Part shown: piece after piece, positions 22,281 to 32,150 of the stretch
How the letters are laid out: each line of letters begins with the position of its first letter
Position numbering within the stretch: position 1 is the first letter of the stretch
Source: Pterois miles
Lineage: Eukaryota > Chordata > Actinopteri > Perciformes > Scorpaenidae
DNA: 64,000 bases
Assembly: GCA_947000775.1 (NCBI GenBank)
Contig: CAMQGK010000327.1
Location: forward strand, 18,176,501-18,240,500
Direction: 5' to 3'
Notes under the pieces: generated by a model
Database searches by the model: none
What the model saw: only the letters and a program-made list of their open reading frames with translations
Told to the model about the DNA's origin: nothing
Position numbers and translations under genes: made by a program

Positions 22281-22852
22281 ATGGTACGCTCCCTCCTTCC
22301 AATGGTCTGTCTGTGCTGCTGTTCAGTCCTCTTTAGACTCCCACCGTTTAGGAAAGCAGTGAGCTGGAAGTACGTAGGCTATGTTGTATGGCACCTATGG
22401 GAGACAAGGAGGATTGTCTATTTCGGAACAAGCAGCCTGAATAAGTTTTTTACCGATTTGACATTCATTATCGGACTTGATTGTTCTACCATGACTATAA
22501 GAATATCGTAAAAGTCTGAGGTTTGGAAGACAGAGGCGGAGGAAAAGCCTCGGAGTTTGCGAGCTTCGTCCACTTCGCCTTTATGGAAACGTAGATTTAT
22601 CCTACACAAGGATGGTTTGGGGGTAGTTATATGGAGTTTGGGTTGGAAGTGGGAGCAGTTTTCGAAAGGACAAAGGCGGGAAACACGGTGGAAAAACTTT
22701 CCCTTGCTCAAGAACAAGGCGGTGAGTGGGCTTGATTGTTGTAAAGTAATCTTTACGCACGGTCTGCGCAGACACATTTTGTACGATCCGAGATGCGCCT
22801 GTTGAGCACGTCGTGCGGATGTGACCGCGGAGAGATACGAGGGAGAGCACAC

Positions 22853-23932
22853 ATGTCCGGGTTGATGCTTCTTCTGTTCCTCCTCGCGGCCGTGCTGTCC
22901 TGTCACGGTTGTCCGGACAGATGTTTGTGCTTCTCACAAACTGTGAAATGCCAAAACCAGGAATTGGACGCGATTCCGCATTCACTACCGGCCAATACCA
23001 AATTCCTGTTCGTCACAGGAAACAACATTTCCCGTATCGACGTGGACTCTTTCCCAACCCGCCTGCAAATGTTAACAGATCTCTATCTCAGTGGGAATGA
23101 GATGGAGTCTGTAGATGCTATGGTATTTGACAACTTGCCAAACCTTGTGCGGCTGGACCTGAGCAACAACAGAATCCAGACTTTCAGTGAAAAAGCTTTC
23201 CCTGAGGATAATAAAGTGCAGCTCTTGAACCTCAGCAGGTCTTTCCACAATCACTCCTCCATGGATGTGGTCCTGAGCGTCCTACAGAGTGGACACTTCC
23301 TCCAGCTGACGGTCTTGGACCTGTCCAACAATGACCTTGTGATTCTCCCAGATGACATTTTCAGCGGCCTCTCCAACCTGGTCAACCTAAGCCTGCAGAA
23401 CAGCTCCATCATCTCCATCCAGAACGGGACGCTGAGGGTGCCACCGCTGCATGACCTTGACCTGAGGGACAACAGCCTGAGGGACTTGCCTACCGCCACC
23501 CTGGCAGAATTCAGCCTCAAGCCCACCCTCCACATTCGTCTGGCAGGAAACCCGTGGCGCTGCGACTGCTTCATCGAGGACATGCTGCTGTGGCTGAAGA
23601 ACTCCACTCGGGTCACTGATGCACAGAACCTGACCTGCGCGGACCCCGAGGCCCTGAGACGCCAGCCGCTCCTGCAGCTCGAGCAGTCACGGCTGAAGTG
23701 TTCAGGCGACATGGAGGGTGTGCTGGAGACCTCTTATGTGTTCCTAGGGCTGGTGCTGGCCCTGATTGGCGTTATATTCCTGTTGGTGCTCTACCTGAAC
23801 AGAAAGGGCATCAAGCGATGGATGTACAACATCCGGGATGCTTGTAGGGACCACATGGAGGGGTACCATTACAGGTATGAGATAAATTCTGACCCCCGTT
23901 TGGCCAACCTGAGCATCAATTCAGATGTGTGA
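22853..23932 (+). CDS. tpbg: Trophoblast glycoprotein (5T4/WAIF1), leucine-rich-repeat membrane protein
   Basis: A single-exon reading frame of 359 residues. Known role: a type I plasma-membrane glycoprotein that inhibits canonical Wnt signalling by affecting LRP6 internalisation. Visible parts: signal peptide (residues 1-19, SGLMLLLFLLAAVLS); LRRNT cysteines 20, 24, 26 and 33; leucine-rich repeats about 50-230, with LTDLYLSGNEMES, LVRLDLSNNRIQTF and LTVLDLSNNDLVIL; LRRCT about 233-283, starting NPWRCDC; eight N-glycosylation sequons; one membrane helix (about 294-315, FLGLVLALIGVIFLLVLYL); and a 44-residue tail ending SDV, a possible PDZ ligand. Human TPBG is 420 residues, so this is a shorter fish form. 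An in-frame ATG at 22793 would add 20 residues and has a better -3 base, so the true start is open. The neighbourhood favours TPBG over TPBGL. Whether it is the a or b fish duplicate is not decidable. Confidence 0.95.
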   Translation: MSGLMLLLFLLAAVLSCHGCPDRCLCFSQTVKCQNQELDAIPHSLPANTKFLFVTGNNISRIDVDSFPTRLQMLTDLYLSGNEMESVDAMVFDNLPNLVRLDLSNNRIQTFSEKAFPEDNKVQLLNLSRSFHNHSSMDVVLSVLQSGHFLQLTVLDLSNNDLVILPDDIFSGLSNLVNLSLQNSSIISIQNGTLRVPPLHDLDLRDNSLRDLPTATLAEFSLKPTLHIRLAGNPWRCDCFIEDMLLWLKNSTRVTDAQNLTCADPEALRRQPLLQLEQSRLKCSGDMEGVLETSYVFLGLVLALIGVIFLLVLYLNRKGIKRWMYNIRDACRDHMEGYHYRYEINSDPRLANLSINSDV

Positions 23933-24530
23933 GCAAGGACGGGACACTGTCTGGGACCCCGCAGTGAGATATTTAAATGACTTCTACTGTTAAAATTTGC
24001 ATGAAAGTCTTCCTCCCTCTTCTCCCCTTTTTCCTCCATGATGCTACTCAGATTTTACATCTGTCATGGCTCCTAATTAACCCCTCTCATGACCTCCATT
24101 CAACCACTGCCGCATGTCCAATACAAGTACCTGGCAGCTGTGATGTCAACTTCCGTGTAACATTGCATGGACAATGAATCATGGTAAAGGTTTTTTTTTT
24201 TTTTTTTTTTGAGGGTTGCAAAGAGTGATATGTTCTATTTTTACTGTTCCTTAAGGATAAACGTATGGAGTAAATTGACTGTTTAAGTGAAAGAAAAAAG
24301 CTGGTCGTTGCATCCTTCTCATTATGACTCTGCTGCAGAGAAATGCTCTACTGCTTGTTTATGGGTTTGTTCTTTTTAATAATATGTGAATTTGTGATAT
24401 ACAGTATGCCTCTTTTGAATAATTACTGTGCACATTGCGTAGATTTTGGATTTAGTAGGTGGATGTAATTGCTTTTTTTTTTTTCCCTTGTGAAGATATT
24501 CGGCTAAATAAAATGCCCCTGAATTGCTGG
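23933..24530 (+). other. tpbg: TPBG 3'UTR
   Basis: Non-coding sequence from the stop codon to just past a canonical AATAAA at 24507-24512. It includes a poly-T run at 24188-24210 and a T-rich run near 24473. Confidence 0.6.
24507..24512 (+). terminator. tpbg: Polyadenylation signal of TPBG
   Basis: AATAAA about 575 nt after the TPBG stop codon, followed by TG-rich sequence (GCTGGTATCTGTCTTGACTG), in keeping with a cleavage site. Confidence 0.65.
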
Positions 24531-25084
24531 TATCTGTCTTGACTGAGGACCTTTTAATCTTTAAGACTGAGGAGTGTGATTCAAAGGCTTTGACACAGGA
24601 GAGACGCTCATTCCTGAGGCAGCGCCACAGCCAGCATGAACTGTGTGACAAACACTGTATCTTGCTCCAGTTGTCAGCCAGTTCAACAATGTGTGAAACG
24701 TCATTTATACTACCTCTGCTGCAACAGTTTAAGTTTAAGTGCTTTTTTTTGTTAAAAAGGACCTATTATGCTTTTGTGCTTTCCCTTTTCCTTCAGTGTG
24801 ATATAGCTTTTTCGTGCATGTATAAGGTGTGAAAAGTTACAAAGCCCAAAGTTCACGCCAAAGGGAGTTACTATCGTCCACAGAAACTCTGCTGCCTGAA
24901 ACGCCTTGATGGATGTCCCACCTTTTCTTATATTACATGGTGATGTCACAAAGTAACACAGTTGTTTAATACCGGCCTAGCGGCTAGTTTTGCATGCCCT
25001 CAAACAAAGCTAGTTAGAGCGGAGCTGGAGCAGAGTCAGAAGAGTTTGGTTTGGTTGACCAATCACAACAGTAGGCCAGCTGTA

Positions 25085-25660
25085 GGGCTGTGTAACAATC
25101 TGGCAATATGACACGTATCATGATTCTGGGGTAACGATTCAATATATTATGATACTGTCAGGAAGGCGATATATTGCAGTTTTTTAAAATTTAATTTTAG
25201 GAAAATTGTTCACCATTTCAGAACAGGCAAAAATAAAACATCTATACTGCATGCAAAAAACTGCATAGTTTTTGTCCCAAAATGCAAAGGATTAGCATAA
25301 AATGGACATGTCTGTAAAGGGGGGACAAGTGGGTACCCATAGAATCCATTTTTATTCACATATCTTGAGGTCAAAGGTCAAGAGACCCCTGTGAAAATTG
25401 TCGCCATGCCAGTTTTTACAAGTTCTACTAGTATAACATGGTTGGCACCAATGGATTCCCTGGGTTGTCTAGTTTCATATGATGCCAGTAATTTCACTCC
25501 AGTTTTAGAACTGAGCGCACCGAAACCTCTGAAAGATCGAATAGCAGCCCGGTGTGACAGCAGGTCATCAGATTTTTAAGCGGTTAATAAAAAATTGATT
25601 CAGTGTTTTGAAGAATCAATACAGGATCGCACAACATAATATCACAATATCAACATTTCC
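25085..25660. mobile_element. Repeat nested in the MITE (AGGGCTGTGTAACAAT type)
   Basis: Begins AGGGCTGTGTAACAATCTGG and ends with GAATCAATACAGGATCGCAC then AACATAATATCACAATATC, the form of a common fish element with ATCGATA-like ends. It is itself interrupted by a hAT-like fragment. Confidence 0.5.
25268..25565 (-). mobile_element. hAT-like element, copy 5 (fragment, innermost of the nest)
   Basis: Family phrases GGACATGTCTGTAAAGG, GTGGGTACCCATAGAATCC, CACATATCTTGAGGTCA and GGCACCAATGGATTCCC. Both ends of the family are absent. Confidence 0.65.
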
Positions 25661-26119
25661 TTACATGCAGACTGGGCTTTTTCGGGAGGATGGGGAAGAA
25701 GCTCAAATGGAGCGTTTGAGACAGAGGGTGAAAAGAGCTGCTGCAGCACAGCCGGTATGAGAAAAATAAAGCATTTTGTGAACATTAAAGCATGTAAACT
25801 TGTTCTAGTAGAAACCCAAAATACAAGTATGCACCTGAAAATGTGCACAATAGGTCCCCTTTAACAAGCAAGTGACCGTGGCAGGAAATAAAGTCAAATT
25901 GAGAAGTTGAATAGAGGACATACTGTTTGAATTTAAATGAGCTTTAGGTCTATAGGTGATGAGTGGCACACTTTTTTTTTTTTTAAATCTCTCATCCAAT
26001 TTGCTTCCTGCTGTGAATCTGATAAAACCCTCAGTGAATTCCCCAAAATGTCTGTGAGCTGCAGCCAGTGGGCAGGTTTCACATCCAACAGTTCCTGCTA
26101 GTAGACTCCAGCACATACT

Positions 26120-27235
26120 GAAAGCATTTCAATGTAATCCAGCTGCAGAAATAGGAAAAAAATGGTATATGCTGTTTCATGGCACATGCAAATGAAGGCA
26201 AACTGAACCCGAGATTCTCGTGGGGCACACAGAGGTATTATGGAAATGAGCTCAAGCGGCTTTGCAGGCAACCTTGTTTTAGGGGAACTAGCATTCTTGG
26301 AAAAAGTGTTTTCCATTAGCGTTTATACCCAACTGTCAATTGTTGTTTTTTATGCCGTCCAGTAATAGTATGGATGAATAATTAATGTGTGGTTTGTCTT
26401 TGAAGGGTATACTACGCATGTTGCTGTCTAGCAGTCTAAATTAATGAAGATGCTTGTTGTGTCTGCACACAGGGATGACCTTCTGTGGCCCTCTTGAAGA
26501 GCACCTGGATAGATAATGATTTCCCTCTCCCTCCGTCTCTCACTCTTTTTGCACAAAACATCTCTAACTGGTCTCACATAGCCTGCAGCTACATGTAAAC
26601 ACTGTGGCATAATAGCACGGCTCGTGCACAGATTTCCCCTCACAGTTTGTATCCAGCAGCAGCATGGCGTATGGTCATGGCACAGCTCTGTGTTTCAGTA
26701 TGAAAAACATTTTTGTCATCAGCCGCAGCAATAATTGCAGTTGTCTCCGGATGCGTCTGAATACGCCCGTTCAACACGAGGAAGGGAAGTGCTGTGTAAC
26801 AGTATCTGTCTGGTCTGGTGCTTTGGCTGGTGTTGATGCTCAATATGTCTCCTGACAAACAGAGCAGCCACTCAGCTGTCTCTGTGGGCCGCAGACGTGT
26901 CGTCACACCTTCAGCCTCACACTTTCCAACCAGAAAGTCTATCTTTGTTCAAAAACAGCATTACCAGTCTTAGTGAGTAGTTGTCTGCAGTATGCTGCAA
27001 GTTTTTTTTTTTTTTTTTAAATAGGGTTATTACTCTCATTATCTTTAAGGTTTGTTTCCCAGACCTCTGATGATCACACCTTCATCTTCTTCATCCTTGT
27101 AAATTGTGATTTTGCAGGTTGATTTCAGCCAGTTAAACAATCTCAAGCCTGAAGGCTGTTAGTTACAAGCACTTGTTTCCTCACTACGGATTTGTAATGG
27201 TTGCAGGTTAATTGTAGAAATGGATGGTTCACACT

Positions 27236-27236
<1 letters not shown>
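26120..27236. other. Intergenic, no gene seen
   Basis: Mostly non-repetitive sequence downstream of TPBG, with an octamer-like ATGCAAAT at about 26187 and poly-T at 27003-27018. No family-like exon on either strand. Confidence 0.4.

Positions 27237-27290
<54 letters not shown>
27237..27290. repeat. (CA)n microsatellite
   Basis: An almost pure CA tract of about 54 bp. Confidence 0.97.
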
Positions 27291-27295
<5 letters not shown>

Positions 27296-28765
27296 AGGTA
27301 CACACAATATTCCCTGAAGTTGGCTCCCTTACCTCTTTGTCCCAGGAGGGACGTACAGTACAGGTGCAGGCTGCTTACAACCTAATGTTTCCACAGAGAC
27401 CGTCAGTGAGCGGTCCTCCTCCCCACACACTCTGTGGATTCATATTAACGAGTGATTTTGCCCAGCCACGCCTCAAGCTACGCTTGGCAGAGCAGGTGTA
27501 ATTACAGTGAAAAAAAAAAAGCAAGTGAGAGAGCGAGAGAGAGAGAGTGGATGGTTGAAGGGGAAGAAGAATGAAACAGAGCGCTCTCCGTTCTATAAGC
27601 AACACCTTCTCTGGCTCTTTCAGTGGCCCCTTTGTGCTTGTTAACACTTGTCTCCAAACAGCTTTGACGTCTAAATAGCCGGTCATTGACTTATGGTGTC
27701 AACTGAGATCCAGATCCAGCCTCGGGCAGCTCCCTGGACTCTCTCAGCTGTCTGTTAGGGCAGGAGCAGGGCTGGTGTTTGTTCTCGTCACTAAACACAG
27801 GCTTTGTCACAGACACTGCAGGTTTTGTCTCCTCTACTTTGTTGTTTATCTGACCTATTGGGGTTTGACTGTATATGATTACAGACAGAAACATTGCTTT
27901 TATCCACCGGCTACCCTTTTGTCTGAACAGGCCGTCACCAAGGTGTAGGGCATTACTGTTTGAGTTCAGATGTGTGAGGTTCATTTATTTTTCATCTTTT
28001 ATTAAAGCAGATGTTGAATGAGTGTCATTCACCTTTAGGAGGATGAGATACTGAGACTCTTTTATTGTATAACTGATAAATATTATACTGATGGACAATT
28101 GGAGTCCCTAATAACCAAATGTGTACAGTATGAGTTTTTATTATTTAAAGGACAGGTTCAGTGTTTTTTTAAAAGATGCCCATATTTCTATTAAATAGCT
28201 GTGACCTTGTGCACCTCTAATGTAAGAGATTGGGCAACAAAATCCAGTCTGAGTTATATCAGTTGTGTAACTTGCAAGTTTCCGTCTCTCAGTACAACAT
28301 TTAGATTGTTACTGTCCCTCCCTGCAGCTCAGCAAGGAAACACTGTTCATGGAAAAAAAAAACTGCCAAAAGGGATTTTGGTACATAAAACTTCCTGTAA
28401 GTTTGGGAAATCCCCACTTGATTTAGGTAACACATTTCTACAGCCTCATTTTCACTCCAGCCAGAAACAACCAGAAACAAATCCACCCTCCATCTTGCAG
28501 AGTAAGGCTGCAGCCAATTATGTTAAAATCTTTCATGTAATCTGTGGCTTTAACTGTACATAGGAGGCTTTTGTTCCTTGTCTTCAGACTCCTTCCACAC
28601 AATGGGCGGACCACCCTGGGGAGAAGTGCTGTCCTCAGGATAAACTCAAAACTACAAAAGTCTCATCTTTTGCTGCCACTCTATGATCCACGAGCCTCGT
28701 GGAGGGGTATGAAATAGATGAGTATATCTGAAAATGCTAGCACACCTACATATATGATGCAAACA

Positions 28766-28779
28766 CACCAAAACATAAT
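28766..28779. repeat. Target-site duplication, left copy
   Basis: CACCAAAACATAAT, identical to 29135-29148 on the other side of the SINE-like insertion. Confidence 0.8.
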
Positions 28780-29134
28780 CCTCCCCTCCTCGCCCGCTTT
28801 CCGTTAGGGGTGGGGGGGCTGGAGCCGATCCAGCTGGATAGGGCGAAGGCGGGGTACACCCTGGACAGGTCGCCAGTCCATGCAGGGCACACAGAGACAG
28901 ACAACATATAGACAGACAACCATTCACACTCACATCCACACCTACGGGCAATTTAGAGTCATAATTAACCTAAACAGCAGTGGACGGTGGGAGGAAGCCG
29001 GAGTACCCGGAGAAAACCCACGCTTACACGGGGAGAACATGCAAACTCCACACAGAAGAGCCGCAAGCTGGAATCGAACCTGCGACCCTCTTGCTGTGAG
29101 GCGACAGCGCTAACCACTACACCACCGTGCAGCC
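28780..29134 (-). mobile_element. tRNA-derived SINE-like insertion with a 14-bp target duplication
   Basis: On the minus strand it starts GGGCTGCACGGTGGTGTAGT and has a box-A-like GGTGTAGTGGTTAGC and a perfect box B, GGTTCGATTCC, in its first 75 nt, as a tRNA-derived RNA polymerase III promoter would. The body has the common fish phrases CGGGTACTCCGGC and TGCATGTTCTCCCCGTG. The insertion is flanked by identical CACCAAAACATAAT at 28766-28779 and 29135-29148. Related pieces are at 31890, 41106 and 44533. Confidence 0.8.
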
Positions 29135-29148
29135 CACCAAAACATAAT
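29135..29148. repeat. Target-site duplication, right copy
   Basis: CACCAAAACATAAT, identical to 28766-28779. Confidence 0.8.
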
Positions 29149-29459
29149 TTTTCTTAAAATTAAAAAAAAAAATAATGCAACAATGACATCAGTAACAGTC
29201 ACAGTACAAGGGCTGTGGTCTCATACTTTAGAGTTACTCTGCAAAAGGGATAACTTAATGGCCAGTATGAACAGGAGAAATTACAGCAAATAATTTTGTC
29301 AACATAGATATTGTCAAGTGAAGTATTATATTTAGGTAGACTTTAGGTAGAACAAATCTTAACTTGTCCTTTAATGGTGAGGTTTAGTGGTCTAACCCTT
29401 CAACCTCTTTCAGATGAAATTTGTCAAATTTAAAAGTACTGAATAATCGCACACCTGTA

Positions 29460-30411
29460 GCCATGGATGGATTACTGAACAGGTCTACCAGTCACTAGGG
29501 GCCCAAAGTGTCAGGGGCCTTCACCAACAACACTGTCACTTAAAGAGACAGGCACCAACCAGGAAGAGACTCAAAATGACTACAAACATAATACAACTAC
29601 AAAGATATAAAAACACTACAAAAAGATGCAAAACAGCTACAAAGAGACCACAAATAGACTCACAGCAACTATGAAAAGACACACTGAAAATGCAAAATGA
29701 CTACAGACACAAAGCAACTACTAAGAGACTCAAAACAATTACAAAGAGACACAAAGCAACAAAAAACAGATGCAAAATTAATACAAACGGTGCAAAACAA
29801 CCACAGACAAAAGGACCAAAGCAATTACAAAGTAACACAAAATGACTATATAGTCAGAAAACTACAAAGAGATACAAAGCAACTACAAAGAAACACAAAG
29901 CAACTATAAAGAGACACAACACTACTTCAAAGTGACCCGAAACAACCACAAAGAGACACTAAGCAACTTCTAAGATACACATAGCAGCTATAAATGGACA
30001 CAACACAACTACAAAGAGACTCAAAACAACTACAAAGAAACACGAGACAACTGCAGAGACTTAAAACAAATACAAACACAACCACAGACAAAAAAATAGT
30101 TACAAAAAGACCAAAACAATTTCAAAGTGAAACAAAACAACTACAAAAACACAAAATGACTACAAAGAGACACAAAATGAGTACGAAGAGACACAAAGTG
30201 ACTATGAAGATGCACAATGAATACAAAAAGGGACCAAACAACCATGGACCATTACAGAGTGACACAATATAATTACAAAGTGACACAAAACATCAACAAA
30301 AAACACTATAAAGTCTGTGTATTGCTCCTACATAGGAAAGGTGGTGGGGCCTTTTGCATGTTTGCGCCCAGGGCTCCATTTTCTCGTACTCCGCCCATGC
30401 ATGCCTGCAGT
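29460..30411. mobile_element. Possible DNA element enclosing the 21-bp minisatellite
   Basis: The left flank (CCATGGATGGATTAC, AGGGGCCCA, AGGGGCCTT) and right flank (GGGGCCTTTTGC, GGGCTCC, CGCCCATGCATG) look like degraded inverted termini around the tandem array. There is no coding content apart from frames generated by the array. Confidence 0.4.
29570..30310. repeat. Degenerate 21-bp minisatellite, about 740 bp
   Basis: Variants of AACTACAAAGAGACACAAAGC repeated head to tail about 30 times, with divergence and some shorter units. It produces artefactual frames rich in Lys, Gln and Thr. Confidence 0.85.
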
Positions 30412-31584
30412 TGAAAAACATACTGGCCTTCAAAAACCTGGTTATCAGTCAAAACCTGTCTCACCCACTACCCTAACCCCCATAATACGACACACATTTA
30501 CTAGCCACATTTAATATGCCAGTGCACTTTCCTGGTGTTGAGAGACAGACTGGCAGGTTATCAGATTGCCAGAGTGCCATAATTACATTCACCACACCGC
30601 ACTGGTCTGCTGCTCCACAAACACCTGGCAAGTTGCCCCAGCCACTGACCTTTCCCTTAGAAAATCAGGCTATGTAAATGGCAGTCATCTGAGGCACCCT
30701 TTGTAGACTGAAATCCTGATAAACACTTTTTAATAAGAGCAAAAGAAGTTCCCTCAATCGCTCTGATATACCAGCATTGCTCCTGATCTTTAGGATGTAG
30801 CGCTATGCTGGGCATCGGCGGCCTGGACAACTTGTCATCAACCCCCTCAACCGCCACCTCTGCAGCCTCCCTCCACATGAGATGCCTCTGCCTCTCTAAT
30901 GTGGATTTATGATGCCGCACACAAGCGTGTTGTGGAGGCCTGCCTCCTGTTGAGCCATGTTGAACCTAATGAACAAGCGGCCTCCCAAACGAAGACAGAT
31001 GTGAGCTGACAGCGCCGCGGCCTCTCCGAGCATGCTCGGCCATGCAGCATCCGCCACTTGCTTGAGGGACAGATGCAGGGAAACGCAGGGATGGAAGAGA
31101 AAAAGGAGTTCAGCATCGTGGATCAGGCTAAAGATATCTGGTGCCTTTTGCTTGCCAAACTTGTACAAAGACGGAACTCAACGTGATGCATGTAAAATGT
31201 CAAAATACACACAGAGAATGACCTTTATGTGTAGAATTGCCGGCACTGAGGGTCAGGTAAGGCTCCTAGTTTGTTTTTACAAAATGCTGAGTAACTACAA
31301 GATAGCTGAGGATGTAAAATGTTAATAATATACTGACCTTTGCTGTGTGACCTTTACTCTTGGAATACCTAAGAGAATAGATTTAATAATTTCAAAAAGA
31401 TGTAATTTTTCTTTTTTATGTTACAAGATTCGCACAAGATTTCCTCCTGAAGAAAGAAAACATATCTTGATGATCAACATAATTATAGATACTGAAATCC
31501 TCCTGCGTTACCAGTTGATCACACTGTAATCTGTGTTGTGAATAGGCGACAAGCATCTTTGTAGTGAGAGAATTCAAACTTGCA

Positions 31585-32150
31585 CCACATTTTGGTGAGT
31601 AAAAACTGGCATGGCCATTTTCAAAGGGGTCTCCTGACCGCTGACCTCAAGATATGTGAATGTAAATGGGTTCTGTGAGTACCCACAAGTCTCCTCTTTA
31701 CAGACATGCCCACTTTATGATAATCACATGGGAGGCAAGTCAGAGTCAAGTCAGCACACTGACACACTGACAGCTGTTGTTGCCTGTTGGGCTGCAGTTG
31801 CCATGTTATGATTTTAGCATAGTTTTATGCGAAATGCAGTACCTGTGAGGGTTTCTGGACAATATTTGTCATTGTTTCGTGTTGTAATCCATCCATCTTC
31901 AACCATTTATCCCATTCGGTCGCGGGGGGGGTCGCCAATCCATTGCAGGGCACATAGAGACAGACAACCATTCACACTGAAAGACACACGTATGGGCAAC
32001 TTTAGAGAGAATGCCATGTTGATAAGAATATTAAGTAATAAGAGCATTAATAATTGACAAATCTCCCTTTAAGGTACAGTTTGAACAGATAAAAAAATGT
32101 GTGATTAATTATGATTAAATAATTTAATTTATCGACAGCCCTACTAAAAA
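31585..32150 (+). mobile_element. hAT-like element, copy 6, with a SINE piece inserted
   Basis: Starts inside the family (TGAGTAAAAACTGGCATGGC) and ends TTATCGACAGCCCTACTA. About 60 bp of the expected body is replaced by the SINE fragment at 31888-32011. Confidence 0.7.
31888..32011 (-). mobile_element. 5'-truncated SINE-like fragment inside hAT-like copy 6
   Basis: On the minus strand it ends GAAGATGGATGGAT, the (ATGG)n tail seen in the copy at 44533. It lacks the tRNA-like head, which fits 5' truncation during reverse transcription. Confidence 0.6.

Larger units (their letters stand above)
24755..25867 (+). mobile_element. MITE with TTAA-flanked GACC..GGTC termini, carrying nested insertions
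   Basis: The left end GTTAAAAAGGACCTATTATG and right end CACAATAGGTCCCCTTTAAC are inverted repeats, each next to TTAA. The outer parts (AAAGGGAGTTACTATCGTCC; CATGTAAACTTGTTCTAGTA) match the copies at 12467-12834 and 15589-15675. The TTAA flanks hint at a piggyBac-type origin, which is inference. The middle is interrupted by two other repeats. Confidence 0.7.

Noticed and set aside
22418..22906. A 162-codon minus-strand open frame across the TPBG start
   Set aside because: It is antisense to the TPBG 5'UTR and signal peptide, has no family resemblance, and arises from the GC-rich coding strand.
26260..26275. AG followed by GTTGCC on the minus strand as a UBE3D end
   Set aside because: The following codons (Cys, Lys) do not fit the VAFLKM-type ending.
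29697..30272. Open frames rich in Lys, Gln and Thr
   Set aside because: They are translations of the 21-bp minisatellite, not a protein with a repeat domain. The units vary, follow each other directly and have no spacers, so it is not a CRISPR array either.
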